A stretch of 64,000 bases of DNA, taken from Candidatus Gastranaerophilales bacterium. GTDB taxonomy: Bacteria; Cyanobacteriota; Vampirovibrionia; Gastranaerophilales; Gastranaerophilaceae. Shown one piece after another: positions 54,220 through 63,587 of the stretch. The position numbers and the translations under genes were made by a program. The notes under the pieces are model-generated. The model saw only the letters and a list, made by a program, of their open reading frames with translations. It made no database searches and had not been told where the DNA came from. The DNA is taken from positions 1-64,000 of the forward strand of contig CALUPO010000001.1 of assembly GCA_944322675.1 (NCBI GenBank), read 5' to 3'. Each line of letters opens with the position of its first letter. The stretch's first letter is position 1.

Positions 54220-55249
54220 TCATTTCATCCTCTAAAGATTCGCGAGCTATAACAATTTCGCCTTCAGCTTCAAGTGCACGAATTATAGCAACGATTTTTG
54301 TTTGTACTTCCTGCACTTCCTTAGCACGAACGGGGCCCATATATTCCATATCATCAAGCAGCATTTGACGGGCACGCTCTGACATATTGTTAAGTATTTT
54401 ATTTTTTACATCTTCACGTGCACCTTTTAGACTCATTGCAAGATCTTTTGTTTCTACCTGACGTAAAACTCTTTGAATAGCTCTATCTTCCAAATTTACA
54501 ATGTCTTCAAATACAAACATTAATTCTTTAACATTTTGTGCAAGGGCCGGATTTTTTAATTCAAGTAATTCCATAACATTTTTTTCAGTAGCCCTATCTG
54601 TTCTGTTTAAAATACTTGCAAGTGACTCAACTCCTCCTGCTTTTGAAAAATCCTGAACAACAATTGATGAAAATTTACTTTCAACTATTTTCTCTATTTC
54701 AGATAATATTTCAGGGTTTGTAGTTTTCATTTCTGCTATTTTTAAGCATACCTGTGTTTGAACATCAGGCGGCAGGTAATTTAGAACCTGAGCGGAATGT
54801 TCAGGCTTTAAATATGCAAGAATAAGTGCAATAAGTTGAGGATTTTCATTTTGAAATGATGTTGCAAGCTGGCTTGGATCTGCATCGTTAAAAAATTGAA
54901 ACGGATTTGTACTTATTAAAGTTACAAGACGAGATAATATTTTTTGAGCCTGCTCTGCACCGTATGCTTTTTCAAGTAAAGTTTGTGCATAGCTCATACC
55001 GCCTGATTGCACATAATCACTTGCTATAAATAAAGCATGAAATTCATCAAGTATTGCATTTAACATTTCAGTTGAAATTTTATGTAAACTGGCTATATCA
55101 AGTGTTATCTGTTCTAATAAATCATTATCTTTTATATTTTTTAATATTTCAGATGCTGTATTTGGCCCCATTGCTATTAAAAAAGCAGCAACCTTCTGGG
55201 TTGAAGTCATATATTCAAGTTTTATTCCGTTATCATTTTCGTCTGTCAT
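54212..55249 (-). CDS. fliG: Flagellar motor switch protein FliG
   Basis: FliG forms the rotor ring that meets the stator. The N-terminal domain (TSTQKVAAFLIAMGPNTASE), the middle domain with HSAQVLNYLPPDVQTQVCLK and the C-terminal torque helix region (LRQVETKDLAMSLKGAREDV, MSERARQMLLDDMEYMGPVR) are all recognisable. The conserved charged residues of the torque helix are present. Length of 345 residues is normal. Confidence 0.96.
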   Translation of the reverse strand: MTDENDNGIKLEYMTSTQKVAAFLIAMGPNTASEILKNIKDNDLLEQITLDIASLHKISTEMLNAILDEFHALFIASDYVQSGGMSYAQTLLEKAYGAEQAQKILSRLVTLISTNPFQFFNDADPSQLATSFQNENPQLIALILAYLKPEHSAQVLNYLPPDVQTQVCLKIAEMKTTNPEILSEIEKIVESKFSSIVVQDFSKAGGVESLASILNRTDRATEKNVMELLELKNPALAQNVKELMFVFEDIVNLEDRAIQRVLRQVETKDLAMSLKGAREDVKNKILNNMSERARQMLLDDMEYMGPVRAKEVQEVQTKIVAIIRALEAEGEIVIARESLEDEMIE

Positions 55250-55282
55250 TATTTTTGTTTATCCTGTATTTTTTATTTTGTA

Positions 55283-57025
55283 TTAATCTTTGATATATGA
55301 AATTAACAATCTTGTGGCTTCTTGAGGATCTGCCATAATTGTTTCTGTTAAATCTGATTTTTTCTTGTCTATTTCAGGATCAAGTTTTGCTTCAATTTGT
55401 GGTAATTCATCCATATCAAGCATATCATCTAAATTATCAGTCAATGAATGTTGATATTGATTGTCGTCATCATCAACCCAGCCTTCACTATTTTCAACAT
55501 TTTTATTTCCGGATATAATTTTAGAAAACATACTTTTAAATACAAATAAAGCTGTCAAACCAAGAACCATAATAATTAATAAAGGTGCTATTTTATTAAA
55601 TATAATATACAACATATTATCTCTTTTAATTTCTTTTTCAAGTGCTTCTTGTTGTTTAAGTTCTTCATCAAGCGACAAAAATTGCATACTGGTAACAGAA
55701 ATAACATCTCCACGTGCTTCATTTGCTCCTGCGGCTGTCATTATTAGATTTTTTAATTCATTTGTTTCTTCTTCTGTTAATATTTTATTAACAGCAACGG
55801 CTATTGTCATACGCTTTACTGTGCCGGGAGCATATACTACCTGTTTTATTTCTTTTGACACGCTATAATTTACCGATGTTCTGCTTTTTTGATAGTTTAA
55901 ATTACGTTCATTATTTATTTGTTCGTTTTGATTTTGTTGATTTAAACTTAAAGGCATTGTGCTATTTTGCTGTTGTTGCTGTTGTTGCTGTTGTTGTGGT
56001 GCAGTTTGATTTTGAACTTGATTTGTTTGTGTGTTATTATTCACTTCATTTTGATTATTTGTATTTTCATTTGGATTAATTATCGGGTCAAGTGGTTTTT
56101 CGTATATTTCAGCTTCTGTTTGTTGAGATGTCATTACTCCATTTTCGCTATTTTCAACAGGAATATAACTTTCTATTGTAGATTTTGCACTGTTAAAATC
56201 AATTTCAGCACTAACAGATATTGTGCTATTATTTCGACCTACGATTTTTTCTAAAACTTTTTCTATTTTTTTTGTTGTTTGTGTTTCAAAATTTGTTTTA
56301 AAGCTTTCAATATCGTTTGTATTTTTATTTACTTCATCTGTTAAGTTATTGCCATTTTGGTCCGTAATAAACACCATATCCGGCTTTAAACGTGGAATTG
56401 AATAAGCAACAAGATTTTTTATTGCCTTAATTTGATTACTTTTTAATTTGTATCCTCCATTGAGTATGAGCATAACGGAAGCTGACGGTATTTCATCATT
56501 ATCGGTAAAAATAGAACGTTCAGGCTGGGCAAGCTGCACACGTGCTTTTTTAATCCCTGCCATTTTCTCAATTGAGCGGGTTAATTCTCCTTGATAAATA
56601 CGTTGTTTTGTAAGTTCATTTTTAAAATCAGTTGAGCCAAGCTGCATTTCATCAAGTAGTTCAAAACCTGGTGTTGAATCCTGGATTAAATCATTTTCAG
56701 CAACATATACTCTTAAATTATCAACTTGATTTGAAGGAACAAGTATTGCCTTTTTATCTTTAGTTATTTTATAAGCATATCCGCCTTTTTTTAGACCTTC
56801 AATGACAGATATTGTATCAGGTTCTGATAAATCAGAATATAACACCTCCCAATTAGGCTCCGATAATTTAAACATAAAAAATGTAGCAGCCATTAAGGTT
56901 ATTGCAATTAACGTAACAAGTGCAAACTTTTGAGCTGTTTCAAGCCCGTTAAATACACGCTTTATATCATCAAGCATTAGTTTAAAATAATTATTTTTTG
57001 TTGAATCCTCACCCAAATCTGCCAC
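55283..57025 (-). CDS. fliF: Flagellar MS-ring protein FliF with long N/Q-rich insert
   Basis: FliF builds the membrane ring that starts flagellar assembly. It has two membrane helices (about 37-55, ALVTLIAITLMAATFFMF, and about 475-495, IAPLLIIMVLGLTALFVFKS), ring-building domains with the family stretch TPGFELLDEMQLGSTDF, and a C-terminal FliG-binding tail. An insert of about 90 residues (about 300-390) is rich in Asn and Gln and contains ten consecutive Gln. The start is GTG at 57025; an out-of-frame ATG overlaps it and a later ATG at 56977 is possible. First gene of the fliFGHI operon. Confidence 0.95.
   Translation of the reverse strand: MADLGEDSTKNNYFKLMLDDIKRVFNGLETAQKFALVTLIAITLMAATFFMFKLSEPNWEVLYSDLSEPDTISVIEGLKKGGYAYKITKDKKAILVPSNQVDNLRVYVAENDLIQDSTPGFELLDEMQLGSTDFKNELTKQRIYQGELTRSIEKMAGIKKARVQLAQPERSIFTDNDEIPSASVMLILNGGYKLKSNQIKAIKNLVAYSIPRLKPDMVFITDQNGNNLTDEVNKNTNDIESFKTNFETQTTKKIEKVLEKIVGRNNSTISVSAEIDFNSAKSTIESYIPVENSENGVMTSQQTEAEIYEKPLDPIINPNENTNNQNEVNNNTQTNQVQNQTAPQQQQQQQQQQNSTMPLSLNQQNQNEQINNERNLNYQKSRTSVNYSVSKEIKQVVYAPGTVKRMTIAVAVNKILTEEETNELKNLIMTAAGANEARGDVISVTSMQFLSLDEELKQQEALEKEIKRDNMLYIIFNKIAPLLIIMVLGLTALFVFKSMFSKIISGNKNVENSEGWVDDDDNQYQHSLTDNLDDMLDMDELPQIEAKLDPEIDKKKSDLTETIMADPQEATRLLISYIKD
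55967..55996 (-). repeat. Polyglutamine codon tract inside fliF
   Basis: Ten Gln codons, seven CAA and three CAG in a regular pattern, form a trinucleotide microsatellite in the periplasmic loop of FliF. Such tracts can change length by replication slippage without shifting the frame. Confidence 0.9.
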
Positions 57026-57415
57026 ATCCTATTAGAATATTTAATCACTTACATACAAATTTTAAGGTACTATTAAGTCCGCAATATATTTATATATTAT
57101 CGTGTATTTGTTTTTTTTTCAAATATGTAAAGTTCTTTTACGTAAATTATAATGATTGGATAGTAACTTCATTTTTTCTTTTCAAAATAATCCGATGTAT
57201 TAAATTTACTTCAAGTTTAAAGCAATTCGTCTATCGCCATTTTGGCAAGTCGGGTTACGATTTTGCCTTTTTCGTTATCCTAAAAAAACTTAAAATCAAG
57301 CCATAAAATGGCATAGATTTTGTTTTGTTCAGAATCTTACCAATTAAGAATGAAGACAAAAAAGGCAACCCATACGCAGACACAAACAATTATAACTTAC
57401 CTCAACCAAAAAGCC
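57026..57415. other. Intergenic region upstream of fliF with a possible gene remnant
   Basis: No intact gene is present. On the minus strand, about 57213-57300 reads AILWLDFKFF, a TAG, then DNEKGKIVTRLAKMAIDELL and a stop, which looks protein-like and may be the tail of a lost gene. Two small hairpins, GCCATTTTGGC and GCCATAAAATGGC, lie near 57236 and 57300. A promoter for fliF should be in this region, but none stands out. Confidence 0.3.
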
Positions 57416-58762
57416 TTATAAACTTAAGGCATAAGCAAATAATTCACCAACTTTATGGTTATAATATCGTCCGTCTTCTTTGGTAAAAAGGTTTTCAAAG
57501 TGGCTTTTTGGACTTCCATCAAGTGAATAAGAAGGATTTGACATCATCAAATGATGAGTATTTGTATCATATCTAAGCGGAAATAAATCCTCCATTTGCA
57601 TAAAGCTTGGAAGTTTGTCACTTGCATAGGTGAATCCAAACAACACAGAATGAATACGTTTTAATCTATCTTCATAACTTCTTCCGCCTTCGTCGTTATC
57701 ATTTGAAACTTCAACACCAGGAGCATAAATGCGAGAATATTTTAACATATCAGACCAGTATTTTACATTGTGAATGTCATCACTTTCAATAAATGCTGTC
57801 CCGCCATTTAGCCCCATATTTTGATATCGTTCAAAATCACTTGAACTTTTTTCACCAACAAAGCTTAAATGTGTTTTGCCGCTTCTTTTTCTTATTTCAT
57901 CCAATATATATTGCATTTGATGATAATATGGAAGTTTACCGACACCTGTATAATGTTGACAATCATACCCGCCTATATGTTTTGCCGAATCAATAAACAT
58001 TGCTTCAAAACCCAAGTCCATAAGTTTTACACATTCGTTTATAAATAATTGAACGTGTTCATCATTTTCCCAACGGAACCAGTGGTCATTTTCATATGGT
58101 TTTGATATTTTTATCTGGTCTTCTGATATCATAATTCTAAAACCTGTTTTTATACCTCGAAAATGAGCAAGATCATTGAACGCTTGCAATTGTTCTTCTT
58201 GTGAAATATATTGAATTTTTGAATAGTCTATTATATTTCCGCTATATCCGCAATTTAATTTTATTCCATACAAAGAATTCTCTTCCCAGGGTGGTTTATT
58301 GATTCCATCACCATATATGTTTGGAAATATTTGAGATAAAATAACACAATTTGCCCAGCTTCTTGCACTTGGTGGTATTGCACATAGTAATTTTATAGCT
58401 TCAATTATGCCGCAGCAGGTTTTCTCGTTATGCATTTGTGCAATTGCACGATTATTAATCTCGATATAATTTGCAATGCGTCCCCATAAATCTCCATAGT
58501 TTGGTGTTTCAATTTGTTGAGGGAATTGTCGGTAAAATTCATTTGACTCGCTTAAAGTCATTATAATATTTAATGCTTGTTTTATTGTTAAATTAAGAAC
58601 TTCAGATGGCAAAATATTAGCAAGCCATTTTTTTGATGAAGCTAAACCTATACCATGGTAAGCTTTATTTGCTGCTTCTTTATCGTAATGCAATGTTTCA
58701 TTTGCTCCATATGCATTTAAAAGTTTATTTATTGCTTCTGTCATATTATTTTTATAAACCAT
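57416..58762 (-). CDS. TIM-barrel protein resembling GH13 glycosidases, function unknown
   Basis: The 448-residue protein has no signal peptide. Its second half has the layout of an alpha-amylase-type barrel: LGFEAMFIDSAKHIGGYD matches the strand-4 nucleophile region (usual GFRxDxxKH), LSFVGEKSSSDFERY the strand-5 acid/base glutamate, and AFIESDDIHNVKYW the strand-7 aspartate region. The usual strand-3 DxxxNH motif is not clear. The N-terminal 130 residues are helical (LWGRIANYIEINNRAIAQMH). It may be a divergent glucan- or sucrose-type hydrolase or an inactive relative. It is on the same strand as, and upstream of, fliF, with a 390-bp gap. Confidence 0.45.
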   Translation of the reverse strand: MVYKNNMTEAINKLLNAYGANETLHYDKEAANKAYHGIGLASSKKWLANILPSEVLNLTIKQALNIIMTLSESNEFYRQFPQQIETPNYGDLWGRIANYIEINNRAIAQMHNEKTCCGIIEAIKLLCAIPPSARSWANCVILSQIFPNIYGDGINKPPWEENSLYGIKLNCGYSGNIIDYSKIQYISQEEQLQAFNDLAHFRGIKTGFRIMISEDQIKISKPYENDHWFRWENDEHVQLFINECVKLMDLGFEAMFIDSAKHIGGYDCQHYTGVGKLPYYHQMQYILDEIRKRSGKTHLSFVGEKSSSDFERYQNMGLNGGTAFIESDDIHNVKYWSDMLKYSRIYAPGVEVSNDNDEGGRSYEDRLKRIHSVLFGFTYASDKLPSFMQMEDLFPLRYDTNTHHLMMSNPSYSLDGSPKSHFENLFTKEDGRYYNHKVGELFAYALSL

Positions 58763-58912
58763 AATTTTTTTATTTTCATTCTCTAAAGGTTTAGTTTTTA
58801 TTATTAAATATGTAACATTTTGTAAATTATGAATTATTTTTTAGCAATTATTCTTAAATAATTTACTTAATATTATTAGATTAGTAGTAAAAAGTATCGG
58901 AGAAAATTTATT

Positions 58913-60661
58913 ATGTCTTTAAATAGAGCAGGATCTTTATCTTTAAATAGAACTAATAGTTTAAAAAGAAGATCATCAGGTCAAGCTCAAAATCTAACAA
59001 CACCTTTATTATCTACCAATACGTCTTTCTATAGACCTCTTAACACTTTACCAAGCAGTCAATTAGGACATTTGACTGCAGCTATAAATACTAAATACAG
59101 ATATTTGAATTCAGAAGTTGGTTTAATGGATTCAGACTCAGACACTATTCCAATGGATTTAAGTTCAGAAGTTGCTTCACAGGATTTAAATTCAGAAGTC
59201 ATTTCACAAGATTTAAGTTCAGAAGTCATTTCACAAGATTTAAGTTCAGAAGTCATTTCACAAGATTTAAGTTCAGAAGTCATTTCACAGGATTTAAGTT
59301 CAGAAGTCATTTCACAGGATTTAAGTTCAGAAGTCATTTCACAAGATTTAAGTTCAGAAACTATTGTAGAAAATTTGAATGAGCAAAAACAAGAAAAAGT
59401 ATTCGAAATAGATGAAAACGCAAAAGAAACTATTAAACAAATTTTGAATGCAGAATCTGATTTTGATATTGAAAAGTGTACTTTAGCTGTTGGAAAAGAA
59501 GTTGCTAAGAATGATAAATTCAAAAATTTATCAAAAGAAAATCAAAAACTTGTATTAATAGCGATATTAATGCGTGATATGACAAAAATAGAAACTAAAA
59601 GTAATACTCAATATCTAAAAGCAGAAGCTCAATTTACTTATAGTGTGCTAAAAGACGTATTAAATGAAAAAGGAAGAAAAACTGTTGCCAATTTAATTTT
59701 TAACTATAATAATTTTATAGAAACTTTAAATAGTGATTATCACTTTGTTTCTCAACTTTTTGGTTTTGAATGTATAGATGAAAATCCTCAATTTATAGAT
59801 ATGCTTCAAGTTTTAAGTGAAGTCAAGTTGCAGGATAGAAGAATAAATCAAAATATGATGCCTGAAAAAATGGCCCAAAACGTTGAAAATTTAAAAATAG
59901 AGGTTAGTATTATAGATAAGTCACTAAAAACGCTCAAAGAACACCTTGAACTTACTCCTTTTCCTCAAAAAATTATTGATAAAGTAAATGATGATATTAT
60001 GCAAGAATATAAAGATAAAGGAATTGTTGGTGAATTTAAATCACAAGATATTAAAATTCCAAAAATAGACCTTGCAAGATTAAAGGAGCTGCCTTCTCAA
60101 GAACAGAAAGAATTTTTACATTTGTTGGGATTTAATAATGGTGTTAAATATAATAATCTTGAGTTTTTAATCCATGCTATAGTTGGAGAAAATGATGTCG
60201 ACAATATTGCTTGTGCAACAGATCCAGATATTTTCAAGCCGGATTTTTTATTAAGTACTTCTATTATAACTATGGCAAATCCAACAACATTTGAGAATAG
60301 AAAATTTGGATTTATTATGGAACCTGATTCAACATCAATTTTATGTATGTCACCTTCTAATATAAATAGTGGAGCTAAAAAACTTCGTAAAGATAGTTGT
60401 CCATATATTGAGTATAAAAATACTTCTGTTTCAAATGATCCTTTTGCTAAATTTGATAATGATTATAGCTATATTACGAACTACATTGAAGCTTCAAGAG
60501 AAAAAAAACTTAATGGCAACTCAGAACTTATTACTGTTGATAATAAAGTATCTGCTATCTTTGTTAAAGCAGGGCATGAAAACGAGATGCCGGAACAACT
60601 TGTTAAATTCGCAAATGAACGTAAATTGCCGCTTATTATAATACCAGATGACCAAGGCTAA
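58913..60661 (+). CDS. Large unknown protein with tandem nine-residue repeats
   Basis: I do not recognise this 582-residue protein. It begins with Ser/Leu/Asn-Arg-rich sequence (LNRAGSLSLNRTNSLKRRSS), has no signal peptide, and contains eight tandem copies of a nine-residue unit (QDLSSEVIS) at about 81-153. The middle (about 165-250) is helical, and LVLIAILMRDMTKIE faintly recalls a degenerate HD-domain helix. The C-terminal 150 residues are mixed alpha/beta (FGFIMEPDSTSILCMSPSNI, NKVSAIFVKAGHENEMPEQL, ANERKLPLIIIPD). GGAGAAAATTT precedes the ATG. It stands alone between the glycosidase-like gene and small ORFs. Confidence 0.7.
   Translation: MSLNRAGSLSLNRTNSLKRRSSGQAQNLTTPLLSTNTSFYRPLNTLPSSQLGHLTAAINTKYRYLNSEVGLMDSDSDTIPMDLSSEVASQDLNSEVISQDLSSEVISQDLSSEVISQDLSSEVISQDLSSEVISQDLSSEVISQDLSSETIVENLNEQKQEKVFEIDENAKETIKQILNAESDFDIEKCTLAVGKEVAKNDKFKNLSKENQKLVLIAILMRDMTKIETKSNTQYLKAEAQFTYSVLKDVLNEKGRKTVANLIFNYNNFIETLNSDYHFVSQLFGFECIDENPQFIDMLQVLSEVKLQDRRINQNMMPEKMAQNVENLKIEVSIIDKSLKTLKEHLELTPFPQKIIDKVNDDIMQEYKDKGIVGEFKSQDIKIPKIDLARLKELPSQEQKEFLHLLGFNNGVKYNNLEFLIHAIVGENDVDNIACATDPDIFKPDFLLSTSIITMANPTTFENRKFGFIMEPDSTSILCMSPSNINSGAKKLRKDSCPYIEYKNTSVSNDPFAKFDNDYSYITNYIEASREKKLNGNSELITVDNKVSAIFVKAGHENEMPEQLVKFANERKLPLIIIPDDQG
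59156..59371 (+). repeat. Eight tandem 27-bp coding repeats
   Basis: The unit GATTTAAGTTCAGAAGTCAT plus TTCACAA/G is repeated eight times. Units 3 to 7 are identical except for one A/G wobble; units 1, 2 and 8 are diverged. A single degenerate copy (YLNSEVGLM) lies just upstream at about 59102. Near-identity at the DNA level indicates recent expansion by slippage or unequal recombination. Confidence 0.95.
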
Positions 60662-60776
60662 TAATTAATAAAGTATGTGAAGTTTTGTAACATTTTTTAT
60701 AAACTTTGAAATTTATAGTTAAATTTTTTGTTTATTAATATATAAAGAATAAATAAAAAATATGAAAGGCTAAAAG

Positions 60777-60992
60777 ATGTCAAACGGATTAAATCCATTT
60801 AGTTCTCAAGTTCAAGGCGGACAGGGTGTTTATCAGATAGATTTTGAAAAGTTAAAAAACATGCAAATGATAAGTTCTGATAAAACACAAACAATAGGCT
60901 TTTCAATGTCACAGGATGCTGAATCTAAAATGGAAACCTCTAATATAAATATAGATTTTGACATTAATAGTGAAATGCAAAAGTTTATGTAG
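60777..60992 (+). CDS. Small hypothetical protein
   Basis: The 71-residue product begins SNGLNPFSSQVQGGQGVYQI and ends with an acidic Met/Asn-rich tail. No family is recognised. The GLNPF segment recurs as MGLNPFNINVSSLNQ in the next protein, and both are Met/Gln/Asn-rich, so the two may be related or act together. The ribosome site (GAAAGGC) is moderate. Confidence 0.55.
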   Translation: MSNGLNPFSSQVQGGQGVYQIDFEKLKNMQMISSDKTQTIGFSMSQDAESKMETSNINIDFDINSEMQKFM

Positions 60993-61223
60993 GTTTAAGT
61001 TATTAATTTTCATAATTTCATAATTCTCTCTTTCATTACAAATACATATTAAGTAACATTAACATTACGAAAGTTTTTTAATTTTCGTAATTTTTTTTGT
61101 AAAATAATTTAAATATATTAAGTTTTTTAGAGTGAATTCTAGTATAATTTAAATTGTTGATATTATGAAGTATTTTATTAAAATATAAAAATAGAATATA
61201 AGAAGTATCAGGGGGTATAAAAA

Positions 61224-62237
61224 GTGAAAATAAAAGTATTATGTTTGTTAGTTGTTTATTTAATATGTTTTAATATGTCTTATGCTGCCACTACTACTAA
61301 TAATAATAATTCTCAAGGAAATGAAGGTGGAATTAATGAGAAACTTACGCCTGAATATATAGAGCAAAATATTTCAAGTCTTGATGTTATCAAATCAGGC
61401 AAAAAATCTTCATATACACCACAAATAAGACAGGCAATAAAATGTTATAAAGGTAAAAATTATACAACATGTTTGCAGCTTTTAAAAGAAGTTGAGGAAA
61501 AAGAACCATATAATTCTGTAGTTACTTATTATTTAGGTCTTACCAATTTAAAACTTGGTAAACAGGATGAAGCTTTAAATTATTTTAAATCGACATCCTT
61601 GCTTGACCCATCTTCTATTGTGGGTAAATATGCAACTAAAACAATGGAGGTTATAAATAACCCTGAAGTAGTTAATCAAATTGAGGAAAAAATTCAAGAA
61701 GATGAAATCGAAACTTTTCTTAAAAGTGGTAAACAAATTGCACCTGAAGTTTCAAATCAAATGTCAAAAACACGTTTAGACGTTCAAAAGGATGAAATTA
61801 ATCACAATATAAAAGAAGAAACCAAAGATTTAAAGCAACAAAAAATGCAAGAAAATATACAACGTCAAAAAATGCAAAATGAAGAAAATAAAGCCGCTTA
61901 TCCAACGAATGATGAAATTGCTCAAGCTGTTAAAACATTCCAGAAAATGGGATTAAATCCATTTAATATAAATGTTTCATCGTTAAACCAATTAAATTCC
62001 GAGCAGGCAAAACAAATGCAAAGCATAAATCAGGATATGATGCAGTTAAATATGATGCTTGGGCAAAATAATAATTCAAATAATAATAATATGATGAATA
62101 TGCTTCCATTTATGATGATGTCTAATAATAATCCAAATTCAAATTTTAAAATGACACCTGAGATGATACAAACTATGGTTATGTCACAGATGATGCCTAA
62201 TTTGGATTTCAATATGAGTAATAATAATAGAAATTAA
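61224..62237 (+). CDS. Exported protein with TPR-like domain and Met/Asn/Gln-rich tail
   Basis: A signal peptide (VLCLLVVYLICFNMSYA) precedes a short TPR domain (about 60-140; NSVVTYYLGLTNLKLGKQDE and AIKCYKGKNYTTCLQLLKEV), a charged helical linker (about 150-235), and a tail rich in Met, Asn and Gln (QMQSINQDMMQLNMMLGQNN). The tail could be disordered or metal-binding; no motif settles this. It lies 21 bp upstream of fliW on the same strand, so its product may be made together with flagellar regulators. Confidence 0.7.
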   Translation: MKIKVLCLLVVYLICFNMSYAATTTNNNNSQGNEGGINEKLTPEYIEQNISSLDVIKSGKKSSYTPQIRQAIKCYKGKNYTTCLQLLKEVEEKEPYNSVVTYYLGLTNLKLGKQDEALNYFKSTSLLDPSSIVGKYATKTMEVINNPEVVNQIEEKIQEDEIETFLKSGKQIAPEVSNQMSKTRLDVQKDEINHNIKEETKDLKQQKMQENIQRQKMQNEENKAAYPTNDEIAQAVKTFQKMGLNPFNINVSSLNQLNSEQAKQMQSINQDMMQLNMMLGQNNNSNNNNMMNMLPFMMMSNNNPNSNFKMTPEMIQTMVMSQMMPNLDFNMSNNNRN

Positions 62238-62258
62238 GAGAGGTTTTAGTTTTTTATT

Positions 62259-62687
62259 ATGAAAATATTAAGTGAAAAACTAGGAGAGATTGAAATTGAC
62301 GAAAATTCAATTATACATTTTGTTTCTCCAATTATAGGTTTTAATGATATAAATCAATATGTAATAGTTAAATTAAATCAAAATGATAAATTTAGTTGGC
62401 TTCAAGCATGCAATGATAAAAGTGTTACATTTCCAATAACCGTACCACAGGCTTTTGACATTGATTATACGTTTGAAATTGATGATAATAATCAAAAGCT
62501 TTTGAATTTAGAAGGATCTGATGATATTTTAACTTTTAATATAGTAAATATTCCACTAAATCGCCCTGAGGATGCCACTATAAATCTGCTTGCACCTGTT
62601 GTTATTAATATAAAACAAAATATAGGTGCACAATTGATACTTTCTGGTTCAAATCATTTACCAAATAAAAGACTTTTTGATTTGTAG
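62259..62687 (+). CDS. fliW: Flagellar assembly factor FliW
   Basis: FliW binds flagellin and CsrA; when flagellin is exported, FliW is freed and sequesters CsrA, which relieves repression of flagellin translation. The 142-residue length and conserved stretches ILSEKLGEIEIDENSIIHF, IIGFNDINQYVIVKL, FSWLQACNDKSVTFPIT and NLLAPVVINIKQNIGAQLIL match the family. It is followed at 25 bp by csrA, the usual pair. Confidence 0.95.
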   Translation: MKILSEKLGEIEIDENSIIHFVSPIIGFNDINQYVIVKLNQNDKFSWLQACNDKSVTFPITVPQAFDIDYTFEIDDNNQKLLNLEGSDDILTFNIVNIPLNRPEDATINLLAPVVINIKQNIGAQLILSGSNHLPNKRLFDL

Positions 62688-62712
62688 ATAAAAATAGAAA
62701 AGGATATATAAT

Positions 62713-62970
62713 TTGCTTGTATTATCACGTAAAAACGGACAAAAACTTATAATTGATGATAGAATAGAAATAGTTGTTATTGAAAGTTCATATAACTGTG
62801 TGAAGCTTGGTATTGTGGCTCCTAAAAATGTTTCCGTTTATCGGGAAGAAGTTTATATTGAAATAATTAAAAATAATAATAATGCCAATTTGACAAGCGT
62901 TCAATCTTTAGATGAAGTTAGCAGATTGTTTGAGAAAAAAAAGACTGTAAAAAATGAATTCAAAAACTAA
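62713..62970 (+). CDS. csrA: Carbon storage/translational regulator CsrA
   Basis: CsrA is a small RNA-binding dimer that blocks ribosome sites containing GGA. The core MLVLSRKNGQKLIIDDRIEI, GIVAPKNVSVYREEVYIEI is typical. The start is TTG, with AAAAGGATA upstream. The C-terminal 30 residues extend beyond the usual 60-residue core, as in other FliW-linked forms whose C-terminal extension takes part in the FliW interaction. It overlaps the next gene by 17 bp. Confidence 0.96.
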   Translation: MLVLSRKNGQKLIIDDRIEIVVIESSYNCVKLGIVAPKNVSVYREEVYIEIIKNNNNANLTSVQSLDEVSRLFEKKKTVKNEFKN

Positions 62971-63544
62971 AATTAATCTTATTCGTTCTTCAAATAGAAC
63001 ACAAAGTATTGATATTTTTAAAAAGAAAAATTATTTATATGAATTGGGTTTATGCTATTTACTTGAAGGAAATTTAAAAGAAACAAAAAAAATCTGGCTG
63101 AAACTTGACAAAAATAAAAATTCCATGATTTATTTTAGCCGCTCTATGCTTGGTTTTATTGAAAATAAAATTAAAGATTTACCTTCTTATCTTCAAATAA
63201 AATGTTATTTTGAAAGTTTTTTTGATATACTTTTAGAAAATAAACAAAATGAATTTTGTGATATGTTTTTAAAAAATATTAATGTTTTAGAAGATATAAA
63301 TTGTGAAGTTTATAAATATATAGGTCGTGCACTTTTAAATAATGATTATGATGAACTTGCTTATGATTATTTAAATTATGCTATTCAAATTTTGGATGAT
63401 GATATTGAAGCTTTTTATATGCTAGGAGAATATTATTTAAAATATAATAAAATCGATAAGGCATCTTCTTGTTTTGAAAAGATACTTAAGATAAATAATT
63501 TATATTATCCTGCAATTAAACAACTTAATTTACTTGTAAAATAA
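62954..63544 (+). CDS. TPR-like protein co-transcribed with csrA
   Basis: The 196-residue protein has tetratricopeptide-like helices (KKNYLYELGLCYLLEGNLKE, YIGRALLNNDYDELAYDYLN, AFYMLGEYYLKYNKIDKASS) and no signal peptide. Its ATG lies within the end of csrA, so it is translationally coupled to the regulator. A cytoplasmic protein-binding role linked to flagellar control is likely from position only. Confidence 0.75.
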   Translation: MNSKTKINLIRSSNRTQSIDIFKKKNYLYELGLCYLLEGNLKETKKIWLKLDKNKNSMIYFSRSMLGFIENKIKDLPSYLQIKCYFESFFDILLENKQNEFCDMFLKNINVLEDINCEVYKYIGRALLNNDYDELAYDYLNYAIQILDDDIEAFYMLGEYYLKYNKIDKASSCFEKILKINNLYYPAIKQLNLLVK

Positions 63545-63587
63545 AATATGTACTATTTAATAAAAAAAGAAGAAAGGATTTAAAATT

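Noticed and set aside
59156-59371. CRISPR array
   Set aside because: The 27-bp units are directly adjacent without spacers and lie in frame within one ORF; no cas genes are near.
59059-59523. 154-residue antisense ORF with SELKSCEMT repeats
   Set aside because: It is the mirror of the 27-bp coding repeats on the opposite strand and has no ribosome site.
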